A DNA stretch of 64,000 nucleotides from JAIBJN01 sp963842305 (GCA_963842305.1 CAWJFW010000002.1:558001-622000), one strand, 5' to 3'; shown: positions 19,029 to 27,900, numbered from the stretch's first letter. The notes: a model not told the origin generated them from the sequence alone. Program-made: numbers and translations.

Positions 19029-20019
19029 CTAAACGGCAATTGCGACCTTGCCTCTGGCGTGGTGTTCGAGCATGTGGGCGACGGCGGACGCGGCGTCGTC
19101 GAGCGGATAGACCTCGTCGATGACGACCTGGACATCACCGGACTCGAGGAGTACAGCGAGGGCTTCGAGGTTCTCGCGGTTCATCACGCACCGGACGAAG
19201 CGGACGGTTGTCGACCCTCGCCCCATCACGGCCGCGCGCGCCATCCTCGGCAGGCCCGCGAACAAGCCACCGGTGTTTCCGACGCTGTTCGGGATAAGTA
19301 TCCCTCCGGGTTTCAGCACCCTGGCCGTCGCGGGGGGCCGGTGGTTGAGCACGTTGTCGAGGATGACGTCGTAGCGCCGTTCCCCGGTTGTGAAGTCCTC
19401 CTCCGTGTAGTCGATGACCTGATCCGCGCCGAGGGAACGGACGAGGTCGAGGTTCCTGGTGCTGGACACGCCGATCACTTCGGCACCCAGCATCTTGGCG
19501 ATCTGCACGGCGAACGTCCCGACGCCCCCCGACGCGCCGTTGATCAGAACCCGGGTTCCGGCTCCGACTCTTCCCACGTCACGGATTGCGATCACCGCGG
19601 TCAGGCCTGACATGACGGAGGCAGCAGCCTCTTCGAATGTGAGCCCGGCGGGCTTCGCGATGAGCTGCGAGGAGGGAGCGACAGCAAGCTCCGCGAACGT
19701 GCCCGCTGTTGGCGAGGGCGTCGGCCCACGCTGATCCGAACACCTCATCACCGGGCTGGAGGTCGACCACGTCCTCTCCCACGGCCTCGACGACCCCGGC
19801 GACATCGGTGCCTCGCACCGCCGTCCGCGGTCCCCGCAGCCCTGATCTCAGCCGGAGGATGTACGGGATTCCGGTAACGGTGATCCAGTCCGGGGTATTC
19901 ACGCTGGTCGCCCGCACCCGGATCAGAACGTCGTTCGCGCCCACCGGCGGCGGGTCGATCTCGTCGAGCTGGAGCACTCGTCCGGGAGCCCCGTATCGCT
20001 TCTGGACGACGGCTTTCAT
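19029..20019 (-). CDS. Zinc-independent quinone oxidoreductase-like MDR protein, one frame break
   Basis: About 330 residues of the medium-chain dehydrogenase/reductase family. The N-terminal GroES-like part has VNTPDWITVTG and GTDVAGVVEAVGEDV. The nucleotide-binding half carries LINGASGGVGTFAVQIAKMLGAEV, with the AxxGxxG NADPH motif. The zinc-binding cysteines of alcohol dehydrogenases are absent. The frame breaks near 19710, between SAWADALA and GTFAELAVAP, with no residues lost. The intact C-terminal part covers 19029 to about 19710. Confidence 0.78.
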
Positions 20020-20135
20020 TGAACCTCCGATGGAGACGGCCTTGGCTTGCCCGGCCGTTTCCGCTGTCGTTTAGGGGAGGGGACTCAGGGACCGCCTGTC
20101 GACGCGGTCAAACGGCAAGGGTGCGGTGCAGCCAC

Positions 20136-20687
20136 TCATCCGGCGCCGGCGGAGGCTCCGATCGCGATCTTGGTCGTGCCGGTCTCGGGCTCGGCGTCGG
20201 GCGAGTGGATGACGACGGTGAACGACCACTCGCCGGCAGTCGGGAGCGACAGTCCGGCGATGGTGAACGCGCCCGGGGTGCCCGGTACCGGCTCGGCCGG
20301 GAAATCGCCGACCGGTCTGTCGCTGCCGGGCTCGAAGGGGGTGACGACCACGCTCGCGTCCTTCGGGATAGTGCCGTCGTGGCTCCCGACCGTGATGTCG
20401 ACCGAGTTGTCGCCGACGGCGGCGGGGGAGACGACGATCGTCGCGTGGAACTGGTCGAGGAGGACGAAGCCGGCGCCCGGCCGCGCCGAGCTGCTCCCTG
20501 CGCCGTCGGGAGCAAGAAGCACGTAGGCGAGCACCGCTGTCCCCATCACGGCGACGACCGCAGCCGCAGCGAAGAGGATGAACCGAAGCGGGCTCGCCTC
20601 GGCTGGGTCTTCCGGTGGCGTGGTGTCCTGCGTGGCTCTCTCCAGTACGACTGGGTGCTGTGCCCGGATCCGGGCGGCCTCCACCAT
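20136..20687 (-). CDS. Membrane-anchored YtkA/FixH-like beta-sandwich protein
   Basis: 183 residues: a cytosolic N-terminus of about 35 residues, one transmembrane helix (FILFAAAAVVAVMGTAVLAYVLL), and an outside domain with the FixH/YtkA layout (VDITVGSHDGTIPKDASVVVTP, then LPTAGEWSFTVVI). Such domains occur in copper-handling and cytochrome oxidase assembly proteins. No metal-binding His or Met cluster is visible here, so the role is open. It lies 69 nt downstream of the phoR-like gene on the same strand. Confidence 0.6.
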   Translation of the reverse strand: MVEAARIRAQHPVVLERATQDTTPPEDPAEASPLRFILFAAAAVVAVMGTAVLAYVLLAPDGAGSSSARPGAGFVLLDQFHATIVVSPAAVGDNSVDITVGSHDGTIPKDASVVVTPFEPGSDRPVGDFPAEPVPGTPGAFTIAGLSLPTAGEWSFTVVIHSPDAEPETGTTKIAIGASAGAG

Positions 20688-20756
20688 GTCCTACACGACG
20701 GCGGGCACTTCCCGCGCCGGCAGGAGCATCGTTCCCCCGGCGTGGGCGGGCTTCTA

Positions 20757-21734
20757 CTAGCGGTCTTCGTTCGGGAAGAGGCAGCGGATCGTGAGCCCGA
20801 GCCCCCGTGCGCCGGATGCCTCCACCGTTCCGCCCGCCGAGGTGACGACGTGCTTGACGATCGCGAGTCCCAGCCCCGTTCCGCGCGAGGCCCGCGCGAC
20901 GTCGGTGCGGTAGAAGCGCTCGAAAAGGCGTGGGAGATCGTCCTCGGCGACCCCGACGCCGTCGTCCCCGGCGACGAGCTCCACGCCGCCCTCCGTGCGT
21001 TGCGCCGTCAGCCCGAGCTTCGCGCCGGGGCCCGCGTAGCGAACGGAGTTCTGAGCGAGATTCTGAACGACCACGCGGATCATCCGCGGGCGCATGGGCA
21101 GTTCGGCGTCCTCGTCGGCCTCGACCTCGATCACAACTCCCGCCCGCGCGGCCTGCTCCTCGAGGCTCTCGGCAACCTCGATGAGGATGGGGAGAACGGG
21201 AGTCGTGCCCAGCCCGACGACCTCGTGGCCGGACTCCAGCTCGGAGAGGAAGAGGATGTCGTCGATCAACTCACGGATCTGATCGACTTCTCCCTGCGCT
21301 TGCTCGACGAGTTCCATGACGTCGGCGCCGGGCAGGGTCGCGGTCTCCAGGAGCGCAAGCACGCGGGCGAGTGGGGTTCGCAGCTCGTGCGAGACGGCCG
21401 CGGTGAAGCCGGCTCGGAGCTCCTCGTAGGCGGCCATGTCGCCGGAGTCGCGCGCATAGAGGATCGTCTCGCGCCTGCCGTCGACCTCGTACGGGATCGA
21501 GAGCGGCGCATTGCGAAGGAGTGCGTCAGGTGCCGCAACCCCTTCCTCGAGGCCGCCGATCAGCTCGCGCGCCCGCCGGCTCGCCGCGACGACGCGATCG
21601 TCTTCGCCAAGCACGACGACGATCTCCCGACTCTCCTCGACGAGGGCGCGCCCTCGTCGGGCCTCCAGGCGAAGCTCCTCCAGCCGCGGATCGGGCCGCG
21701 TGCCGTCGCCGTTACGTCGGAAGAAGTGCCGCAC
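20757..21734 (-). CDS. phoR: Soluble PhoR/SenX3-like sensor histidine kinase
   Basis: 325 residues: a PAS-like sensor (REIVVVLGEDDRVVAASRRARELIGG), a HisKA domain with the phospho-acceptor H in AAVSHELRTPLARV, and an HATPase domain with N-box VVQNLAQNSVRY, G1 GDDGVGV, F-box LFERFYR and G2 GTGLGLAIVKHV. No transmembrane helix is visible, and the PHO box upstream leaves no room for one. SenX3 and PhoR normally have them. It is divergent from the response regulator gene, with a PHO box between them. It most likely reads phosphate status through Pst-PhoU. The name rests on context. Confidence 0.78.
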   Translation of the reverse strand: MRHFFRRNGDGTRPDPRLEELRLEARRGRALVEESREIVVVLGEDDRVVAASRRARELIGGLEEGVAAPDALLRNAPLSIPYEVDGRRETILYARDSGDMAAYEELRAGFTAAVSHELRTPLARVLALLETATLPGADVMELVEQAQGEVDQIRELIDDILFLSELESGHEVVGLGTTPVLPILIEVAESLEEQAARAGVVIEVEADEDAELPMRPRMIRVVVQNLAQNSVRYAGPGAKLGLTAQRTEGGVELVAGDDGVGVAEDDLPRLFERFYRTDVARASRGTGLGLAIVKHVVTSAGGTVEASGARGLGLTIRCLFPNEDR

Positions 21735-21775
21735 CTCGCTCGGATCGTAGCCCGGCCGCTCCGGCTCCAGGGTGA

Positions 21776-21797
21776 TTCACCACTTCTTCACCACTGC
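21776..21797 (+). promoter_or_regulatory. PHO box between phoR-like and phoP-like genes
   Basis: Two adjacent 11-nt direct repeats, TTCACCACTTC and TTCACCACTGC, share the core and spacing of the pstS PHO box. A TACCGT -10-like element (21800-21805) follows at once. This layout fits autoregulation of the response regulator gene. Confidence 0.75.
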
Positions 21798-21850
21798 GCT
21801 ACCGTTGTGCCACCCCTGCGGCACGTTGCCGCGGGCAGAATTGAGGTGAC

Positions 21851-22546
21851 GTGTCGAAGGTGCTGATCATCGAGGACGACGACGTCATCGCCGAGGGGAT
21901 GTCCCGGCACCTCACCTCGGCGGGCTTCGACCCGCTCTGGGTGAACAAGGGAGAGTCCGGCCTTGCACGACTGCGCTACGAGCGTCCCGAGGTCTGCGTG
22001 CTCGACCTGATGCTTCCGGGCGTCGACGGCTGGAGTCTGATCGAGACCGCGCGTGCAGAGGGGATCGGGACGCCGATCGTCGTCGTCAGCGCGCGCGGGA
22101 CCGAGCACGACCGGGTGCACGCCCTCGAGATCGGAGCGGATGACTACCTCGTGAAGCCGTTCTCGATGAAAGAGCTTGTCGCGCGCGTGCGCGCGGCGGC
22201 TCGCCGCGGCATTCGCGTCCAGGACGAGCGACGCGGCGAGCCAATCGAGATCGAGGAGCTCACGGTCGATCCGCGCAACGTGCAGGCATACGTCGCCGGC
22301 GAGAGCGCAGAGCTGACGCCGACCGAGTTCCGCCTCCTCTACGCGCTCGCCCTCGAGCAGGGCCGGGTCGTCACGCGGGACGAGCTCCTCCAGAAGGTGT
22401 GGGGCCGCCGGCTGACGCACCGCGATCGCACCGTGGACGTCTTCGTGCGCAAGATCAGGGACAAGCTCGAGTCACGGGCGCCGGCCCACACGTACGTGCA
22501 GACGCGGTACGGGGTCGGCTACAAGCTCGAGGCCGTCGCCAAGTAG
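21851..22546 (+). CDS. phoP: PhoB/PhoP-type response regulator
   Basis: 231 residues. The receiver domain has the acidic pair in IIEDDD, the phospho-acceptor D in VLDLMLPGVDG, the switch T/S region (VVVVSARG) and K in DYLVKPFS. The C-terminal winged helix is OmpR-type (ELTPTEFRLLYALALEQGRVVTRDELLQKVWG and the recognition part TVDVFVRKIRDKL). The GTG start follows GAGG. With the kinase gene divergent across a PHO box, it is the best candidate for the factor that binds the PHO boxes here and at pstS. Confidence 0.85.
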   Translation: MSKVLIIEDDDVIAEGMSRHLTSAGFDPLWVNKGESGLARLRYERPEVCVLDLMLPGVDGWSLIETARAEGIGTPIVVVSARGTEHDRVHALEIGADDYLVKPFSMKELVARVRAAARRGIRVQDERRGEPIEIEELTVDPRNVQAYVAGESAELTPTEFRLLYALALEQGRVVTRDELLQKVWGRRLTHRDRTVDVFVRKIRDKLESRAPAHTYVQTRYGVGYKLEAVAK

Positions 22547-22567
22547 CGGTCGGCGGCGTCCTCCCTT

Positions 22568-22573
22568 TAGGAT
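22568..22573 (+). promoter_or_regulatory. -10 element, leaderless start
   Basis: TAGGAT followed by 8 nt and the GTG at 22582. Confidence 0.45.
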
Positions 22574-22581
22574 CGCGGCCT

Positions 22582-23295
22582 GTGTCTGTGATCGCCGACC
22601 ACATGACCCGGGAGCTGCTGCGGGCGTCGCCGGACGAGTCGATCGCGGAGGCCGCCCAGCACATGGTCGGCCGTGGCGTCGGAGCCGTGCTCGTCATGGA
22701 CGGCGACCGGCTGGAGGGAATCCTCACCGAGCGGGACATCCTCAAGGCCGTGGCCATGGGTCTGATCGAAAACGCGCGCGTCCGCGACTGGATGACCACG
22801 AATCCCGAGACGATCGAGACCTCCGATACGACGGAGCACGCAGCCGCGCTCATGATCCACGGCGGCTTTCGGCATCTTCCGGTCATGGACGGCGACGCGG
22901 TGGCCGGCATCATCTCCATCCGCGACCTGATGCGGGTCACGCTCGACGACTCCGCCCCCGCGGCGTTGGGGTTCCGCGTGGCGGCTGGCCGTCAGCCGTC
23001 ACCTGCTCCGCAGCCGGATCTTCACCACACCGCTTCCCATGTGCGGTCTGCACTCGGCGAAGATCGGCTCACGCACGCCATTGGCGACAACGGGTTTCCC
23101 CGGGGAGCTCACAGAGGCTCTGCCCGACGGCCTATCCGTGCAGGAGGCGGGCACCGTCCACCGTCCTGGCCGGTCGGGTCAGGAGCCCCGAGCTCCCACT
23201 CGCCCAGGCAGCCCGCCGAACCCTCGCCGGCGGGCTGCTGCCTTTTCTCACGACGTTCACCAGACCGTTGCCCACGTGCCCCCGGCCGCGCCTGA
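22582..23295 (+). CDS. CBS-domain pair protein with doubtful C-terminal tail
   Basis: Residues 1-125 form two CBS motifs (HMTRELLRASPDESIAEAAQHM... ILTERDILKAVAMG; WMTTNPETIETSDTTEHAAALM... IISIRDLMRV), a Bateman module that binds adenine nucleotides. Homology ends near 22960. The frame stays open to 23295, but the tail is proline/arginine-rich, unlike any family, and runs through a stem-rich region and a terminator. The true stop was probably lost through an indel near 22960-22980. Target protein unknown. Confidence 0.65.
   Translation: MSVIADHMTRELLRASPDESIAEAAQHMVGRGVGAVLVMDGDRLEGILTERDILKAVAMGLIENARVRDWMTTNPETIETSDTTEHAAALMIHGGFRHLPVMDGDAVAGIISIRDLMRVTLDDSAPAALGFRVAAGRQPSPAPQPDLHHTASHVRSALGEDRLTHAIGDNGFPRGAHRGSARRPIRAGGGHRPPSWPVGSGAPSSHSPRQPAEPSPAGCCLFSRRSPDRCPRAPGRA
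22982..23248 (+). ncRNA. Structured RNA candidate ending in an intrinsic terminator
   Basis: A string of stems packs about 265 nt. Hairpin A is CGGCTG/CAGCCG (22982-22998). Stem B pairs 23012-23023 with 23059-23069 (11 bp, one bulge) and encloses ACCGC/GCGGT (23029-23047). A long imperfect stem C pairs 23103-23110 with 23190-23197, then 23116-23120, 23123-23128, 23129-23132 and 23142-23145 inward with matching segments. A terminator closes the unit. No match to RNase P RNA, tmRNA or SRP RNA was recognised. It could be a 3' UTR element, a small RNA or the leader of the PHP gene. Confidence 0.45.
23208..23248 (+). terminator. Intrinsic terminator
   Basis: Perfect 11-bp stem GCAGCCCGCCG/CGGCGGGCTGC (23208-23218 with 23228-23238), a 9-nt loop, then TGCCTTTTCT. 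It ends the CBS or ncRNA transcript before the PHP gene. Confidence 0.75.
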
Positions 23296-23305
23296 CACTC
23301 AGGGC

Positions 23306-24031
23306 ATGGAACCCACGCTGCTTTGTGAGCTACACGCCCATACGACGTGGAGCGACGGGGAGCTGACGTTGCGCGAGCTCGTCGATCTCTACGGCGGCGC
23401 CGGCTTCGATGTTCTCTGCGTCACCGATCACGTCGTTCGCTCGGACGACCCCTGGCATCAACGCGAGACCTGCGTGTACGAGGCGAACTTCCGCTCGTAC
23501 CTCGCCGCGGTGGACGCGGAGGCCGAACGGGCACGGGCGCTGTACGGGCTGCTCGTCGTGCCCGGCCTCGAGGTGACCCACAACAACGAAAACGCGGACC
23601 TGGCCGCCCACGCCGTCGCGGTGGGGCTGCGCGAGTTCGTCTCACCGGACGAAGGGCTGGTCGGCTCTCTGATCGCGTCCCGCGAGGCGGGCGCCGGGCT
23701 CATCGCGGCCCATCCGCACGGGCCGGACGGCGATCCGGTTCCGGCTCGAATGACGCGACGCTTCTGGCTCGAGTGGGAGACGCTTGCGCCGCTCGTGCAT
23801 CGCGCCGAGCTCTTCAACGGCACCGACGTGTACAGCTGGGTCGCGGGTGCCGGCGTCCCCCCGGTGGCGGGGGGCGACACGCATGCTCGCGAGCACCTCA
23901 ACTCGTGGAAGACGCTGATCCGGTGCGCGAAGGACGAGGAGGCGCTCGTCGACTTCCTTCGCTCGCCGCGCTCGACCTACCTCGTCCCCTTCCGCGCGGA
24001 GCCGGCCGTGGCGCCCGCGGCGGCGGCATAG
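23306..24031 (+). CDS. PHP-domain metal-dependent phosphoesterase
   Basis: 241 residues of the PHP fold with the metal ligands in order: HAHTTWSDG (two His and Asp), CVTDHV, VPGLEVTH, AAHPHGPDGD and GGDTHAREH. PHP proteins hydrolyse phosphoesters, for example nucleotides, histidinol phosphate (HisK type) or 3'-phosphates. A role in histidine synthesis is possible but unsupported, as the his genes are 20 kb away. ATG 23306 is used; the longer frame upstream crosses the terminator. It ends 35 nt before ppk and probably shares its transcript. Confidence 0.75.
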   Translation: MEPTLLCELHAHTTWSDGELTLRELVDLYGGAGFDVLCVTDHVVRSDDPWHQRETCVYEANFRSYLAAVDAEAERARALYGLLVVPGLEVTHNNENADLAAHAVAVGLREFVSPDEGLVGSLIASREAGAGLIAAHPHGPDGDPVPARMTRRFWLEWETLAPLVHRAELFNGTDVYSWVAGAGVPPVAGGDTHAREHLNSWKTLIRCAKDEEALVDFLRSPRSTYLVPFRAEPAVAPAAAA

Positions 24032-24066
24032 CCGGATCGCCACCACGGCTCCCATGGAAGTGCGAG

Positions 24067-26178
24067 ATGATGCACTCTTCACGTATGCGGACTCAGACCG
24101 ACAGGATCTCCCAGGAAGGCGAACGTCTTCTCAACCGGGAACTCTCCTGGGTCGAGTTCAACGCGCGCGTGCTCGAGCTGGCGGCCGACGCCTCGGTGCC
24201 GCTGCTCGAGCGCGTCAAGTTCTGCTCGATCTTCTCCGCGAACCTCGACGAGTTCTTCATGGTCCGCGTCGCGGGGCTGTTGGGCCAGGAGGCGGCCGGG
24301 ATCGCGGTGCGTTCGCCGGACGGCCGCACGCCGTCGGCGACGCTCGAGGAGATCCGCGAGCGCGTTCTCGCCCTCACAGCGCGACAGTCCAGGTTGTGGA
24401 GCCGCGAGCTCGTCCCGGCGCTGAGCGAGGCGGGGATCGTCATCGCCCAGGTCGACGATTGCTCCGAGAAGGAGCTCAACGAGCTCGAGAAGCGCTTCGA
24501 CCGCGAGCTCTACCCGGTGCTCACGCCGCTCGCAGTCGGCCCCGGACAGCCGTTTCCCTACATCTCGGGTCTCTCGAACAGCCTCGCCGTTCTCGTGCGC
24601 GATCCCGAGACTGGCGAGGAGCGTTTCGCGCGCGTGAAAGTTCCCGAGGGCCTGCCTCGCTTCCTCGAGGTCGGCAAGCGGAGCGCGTTCGTCCCGCTCG
24701 AGGGGGTGATCGCCCACTTTCTCGACTGGCTCTTCCCGCAGATGGAGATCGTCGAGCGCGCCGTCTTCCGCGTCACGCGCGATGCCGACTTCGAGGTCTC
24801 GGACGAGGCCGACGATCTGCTCGAGGCAGTGGAGCTGGAGCTCCGGCGCCGACGATTCGGCGACGTCGTCAGGCTCGAGGTTTCCGGATCGGTCTCGAAC
24901 AGGATGCTCGGGCGGCTGATGGAGGGGCTCGTCGTCGCCGACGAGCAGGTCTACCCGATCCGGGGGCCGCTCGACCTCGCCGACCTGTCGCAGCTCGCCG
25001 GGCTCGACCGCCCGGACTTGAAGGACGACCCCTGGGTCCCCAGCACGCCTGCCCGGCTTGCTTCGGTGCAGGGACGCGACGGGTTCTTCTCCGAGATCCG
25101 GCGGGCCGACCTGATCGTCCATCATCCGTACGACTCCTTCGTCACGACCTTCGAGCGCTTCGTCCAGGAGGCGGCTCGGGACCCAGCGGTCGTCACGCTG
25201 AAGACGACCGTGTATCGAACGAGCGACGACTCGCCGGTCGTACCGGCGCTCATCGAGGTGGCCGAGGACGGTCGCCAGAGCGTGTGCCTCGTCGAGCTCA
25301 AGGCCCGCTTCGACGAGCTCCGCAACATCGAGTGGGCGAGAGCGATGGAGCGGGCGGGCGTCCACGTCGTCTACGGCTTCCCGAACCTCAAGATCCACGC
25401 GAAGACGACCCTCGTCGTGCGGCGCGAGGGGAATGCCCTGCGGCGCTACGTCCACATCGGGACCGGGAACTACCACGCGCTCACCGCCCGGATCTACGAG
25501 GACTTCGGCCTCTTCACCGCCGACGAGGAGATTGCGGCCGACGTCGCCGACCTCTTCAACTACGTGACTGGCTTCGGTCGGCCGCAGGCGTTCCGCAAGC
25601 TGCTCGTCGCGCCGTTCAACCTGCGCAAGCGCCTGGTCGAGGAGATCCGCGCGGTTGCCAAGGCGGCTTCCGACGGCGAGCACGCGCGCATCCGCCTCAA
25701 GACGAACGCGCTCACCGACCAGGCCATGATCGAGGAGCTCTACGCGGCCTCTCAGGCGGGCGCCGAGATCGACATCGTGGCCCGCTCCATCTGCCAGCTG
25801 CGTCCCGGCGTTCCCGGGCTCTCGGAGACGATCCGCGTTCGCAGCATCCTCGGGCGCTTCCTCGAGCACAGCCGCTTCTTCGTCTTCGAAGCGGGCGACT
25901 CGGCGACGACCTTCATGGGAAGCGCCGACCTCATGACCCGCAACCTCGACCACCGGATCGAGATCGCAGTGCCGGTGGAGGAGCCGAGAGTGCAGGCTCA
26001 GCTCGCCGCCGCCTTCGACGTCCTGCTCGAGGACAACACGGCGTGGACGCTGCAGCCCGACGGCGGGTGGAAGCGGCTTCGCCCACGCAAGGACCAAGGC
26101 GTGAAGGGCAGCCACGAGGCGCTCATGCGCAAGGCGCGGACGCGCGCCCGGCGCCGGGTCGCCCGCCGGCCGCGCTAG
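24067..26178 (+). CDS. ppk: Polyphosphate kinase 1
   Basis: About 703 residues with all four PPK1 domains. The N-terminal helical domain starts NRELSWVEFNARVLELA. The two phospholipase-D-like catalytic domains carry KIHAKTTLVV (phospho-His region), RYVHIGTGNYHALTARIYEDF, SILGRFLEHSRFFVF and NLDHRIEIAVPV. It reversibly transfers the ATP gamma-phosphate to a polyphosphate chain, usually at the membrane. Three ATGs are in frame (24067, 24070, 24085); the first is preceded by GGAAG at good spacing. It lies upstream of ppx. Confidence 0.93.
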   Translation: MMHSSRMRTQTDRISQEGERLLNRELSWVEFNARVLELAADASVPLLERVKFCSIFSANLDEFFMVRVAGLLGQEAAGIAVRSPDGRTPSATLEEIRERVLALTARQSRLWSRELVPALSEAGIVIAQVDDCSEKELNELEKRFDRELYPVLTPLAVGPGQPFPYISGLSNSLAVLVRDPETGEERFARVKVPEGLPRFLEVGKRSAFVPLEGVIAHFLDWLFPQMEIVERAVFRVTRDADFEVSDEADDLLEAVELELRRRRFGDVVRLEVSGSVSNRMLGRLMEGLVVADEQVYPIRGPLDLADLSQLAGLDRPDLKDDPWVPSTPARLASVQGRDGFFSEIRRADLIVHHPYDSFVTTFERFVQEAARDPAVVTLKTTVYRTSDDSPVVPALIEVAEDGRQSVCLVELKARFDELRNIEWARAMERAGVHVVYGFPNLKIHAKTTLVVRREGNALRRYVHIGTGNYHALTARIYEDFGLFTADEEIAADVADLFNYVTGFGRPQAFRKLLVAPFNLRKRLVEEIRAVAKAASDGEHARIRLKTNALTDQAMIEELYAASQAGAEIDIVARSICQLRPGVPGLSETIRVRSILGRFLEHSRFFVFEAGDSATTFMGSADLMTRNLDHRIEIAVPVEEPRVQAQLAAAFDVLLEDNTAWTLQPDGGWKRLRPRKDQGVKGSHEALMRKARTRARRRVARRPR

Positions 26179-26224
26179 TCCGCTCGGGCGTTTCCAGCCG
26201 ACCCCAACGGAAGAATGAGTCGCC

Positions 26225-27112
26225 ATGAAGGTCGGCATCGTCGACGTTGGGTCGAACACCGTCCGCCTGCTGGTCGCGGGCAGGCAGGGCGGCGAGCTCG
26301 TCACGGTCCGGGAGGAGCGGGAGCACCTGTTCCTCGGCGAGGACGTCGAGCGCGACGGCCGGCTCTCCACCGCCCGAATCGCGGAGGCGGCCCGGTGCGC
26401 AGGTGGCTTCGCCCGCAGCGCCCGCAAGCTGGGCGCGCGGACGATCGACGTGCTCGTGACCGCGCCCGGTCGCCAGAGCGCCAACTCCGGCCGTCTGGTC
26501 CGCGAGCTCAGCGCCGCCACCGGGGCCCCTGTCCGCGTGCTCAGCGCCGACGAGGAGGGCCGGCTCGCGTTCACCGGGGCCGTGACGGCGGCGAGCTCGC
26601 TCCCGGCGATCGTCGCGGTCTGCGACGTGGGCGGCGGGTCGGCGGAGGCCGTCGTGGGGACCCCGGAAGGCGGGCCCGCCTGGTCCCGCTCGCTCGATCT
26701 CGGCGCCGTGCGCCTCACCGAGCGCTTCCTCTGCCACGACCCACCCGGAAGACAGGCTCTCGCGGCCGCGAGAGACGAGGTCGAGCGGCACCTCGAGGCC
26801 TTCACGCCGCCGCTCCCGCAGGCCGCGCTGGCCACCGGTGGCACCGCCCGGGCGCTCCGGAAGCTCGTCGGCTGGGAGCTCGAAGCCGAGGAGTTCGACG
26901 CCGCGCTCCGTATCCTCGGGAAGCGCCCGTCCGCGAAGGTGGCGAAGACCTTCGGATTGCACGCGCACCGTGTGCGCACGCTGGCAGCGGGCGCCGTCAT
27001 CCTCTCGTGCCTCCAGGCCCGCCTCGGCGTTCCCTTGGAGGTCTCGCGCGCTGGCCTGCGGGAAGGCGCCGCGCTCGCGCTCCTGGACGAGCTGGCCGCG
27101 TCGGCCGCCTGA
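26225..27112 (+). CDS. ppx: Ppx/GppA-family exopolyphosphatase
   Basis: 295 residues of the ASKHA fold: the phosphate-1 loop DVGSNTVRLLV at the N-terminus and the second ATP-type loop CDVGGGSAEAV near residue 138. The size matches short actinobacterial Ppx forms (about 300) rather than the two-domain 500-residue E. coli enzyme. It releases phosphate from polyphosphate ends, or the 5'-phosphate of pppGpp in the GppA branch; position 46 nt after ppk favours the former. Confidence 0.88.
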   Translation: MKVGIVDVGSNTVRLLVAGRQGGELVTVREEREHLFLGEDVERDGRLSTARIAEAARCAGGFARSARKLGARTIDVLVTAPGRQSANSGRLVRELSAATGAPVRVLSADEEGRLAFTGAVTAASSLPAIVAVCDVGGGSAEAVVGTPEGGPAWSRSLDLGAVRLTERFLCHDPPGRQALAAARDEVERHLEAFTPPLPQAALATGGTARALRKLVGWELEAEEFDAALRILGKRPSAKVAKTFGLHAHRVRTLAAGAVILSCLQARLGVPLEVSRAGLREGAALALLDELAASAA

Positions 27113-27181
27113 CGCCGCTTACAGCTTCCTCACCCAGAGTTCATCGGGATGTAACCCACGCCGGCCGATCCTCACGGCACG

Positions 27182-27463
27182 ATGGGTCCCATGGGGAGGC
27201 ACGATGACCGCCCGGGGGTCGAGCCGCCCCTCGGCGATTGCCGGGGCTTCGGCGTGTACGGGCCCTCGGCGCGGATCGGAGTGGTCGAAGACGTCCGGCT
27301 CGACCGAGAGAGCGGCCGCCCGGCGCTCCTCTCCGTGCGCGCGGGCCTGCTCGGCAGCTGGCTCGTCCACGTCCCGGTCGGCGAGGTGGACCAGGTAAGC
27401 GTCGCGGAGCGCCGGATCGTCCTGCGCTCGGGCGGGCTTCTCGCCGGGCCCAGGCGGGTCTAG
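27182..27463 (+). CDS. Small PRC-barrel-like protein
   Basis: Up to 93 residues. The core (GFGVYGPSARIGVVEDVRLDRESGRPALLSVRAGL, then VHVPVGEVDQVSVAERRIVLR) has the beta-strand pattern of PRC-barrel domains, which occur in RimM, photosynthetic reaction centres and stress proteins. It is in the same orientation as ppx and 5 nt from the convergent sixA end. Role unknown. It may instead begin at the second in-frame ATG at 27191. Confidence 0.5.
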   Translation: MGPMGRHDDRPGVEPPLGDCRGFGVYGPSARIGVVEDVRLDRESGRPALLSVRAGLLGSWLVHVPVGEVDQVSVAERRIVLRSGGLLAGPRRV

Positions 27464-27468
27464 GCAGC

Positions 27469-27900
27469 CTATGCGGGCGGGGCGAGATACCCGCGGCGGG
27501 TGAATCCGCCGGCTTCGACGTCGACGATCCACGTCGAGCCCTTCTCGGGCTCCTCCGCGAGCAGGAGGCCGAGGATGTCACCATGCGTGCACAGGACCGC
27601 CGTCGTCGAGGCGAGCTCGGTCACGAGGCCCCAGACCTCGGCGGCGACGGCGCCCTCCGCCAGCTCCGCGCGCTCCTCGATCCGGAGGTCCAGTGCCTGG
27701 GCCAGCGGGACCACCGAGTCGCGGCAGCGCACATACGGGCTCGTAACGACCCGCTCGACTCCCAGGTCGGCGTAGAGCTCGGGGAGCGCCTCCGCTTGGC
27801 GGCGCCCGCGCGCGTCGAGCGGTCGCAGCTGGTCCTCGGACTCCTCGACGCCCGGCCGGCGGTGGCCCGCGGTCGCATGCCGCAGCAGGAGCAGCGACAT
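27469..27900 (-). CDS. SixA-like histidine phosphatase (RHG family)
   Basis: 143 residues of the phosphoglycerate-mutase/histidine phosphatase fold. LLLLRHATAGH is the RHG motif with the phospho-accepting His, and VVTSPYVRCRDSV and LCTHGDILG supply the second Arg and His. SixA-type enzymes remove phosphate from phosphohistidine in signalling proteins. Its ATG overlaps the Nudix stop (TGATG), so the pair is co-translated. Mycobacterial MutT1 joins the same two domains in one chain, so the pair may act together on nucleotides or polyphosphates. Confidence 0.8.
   Translation of the reverse strand: MSLLLLRHATAGHRRPGVEESEDQLRPLDARGRRQAEALPELYADLGVERVVTSPYVRCRDSVVPLAQALDLRIEERAELAEGAVAAEVWGLVTELASTTAVLCTHGDILGLLLAEEPEKGSTWIVDVEAGGFTRRGYLAPPA

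Noticed and set aside
22982..23248. RNase P RNA, SRP RNA or tmRNA in the stem-rich region
   Set aside because: The conserved cores of these RNAs are not present.
23012..24056. Two similar segments (AGCCGGATC..CACCAC..GCT.CCCATG) at 23012 and 24030
   Set aside because: Short and gapped, the second copy lacks the stems of the first and overlaps the PHP stop; chance cannot be excluded.
24060..24100. TTCAC near the ppk start as a PHO box
   Set aside because: Only one core unit, no 11-nt repeat.
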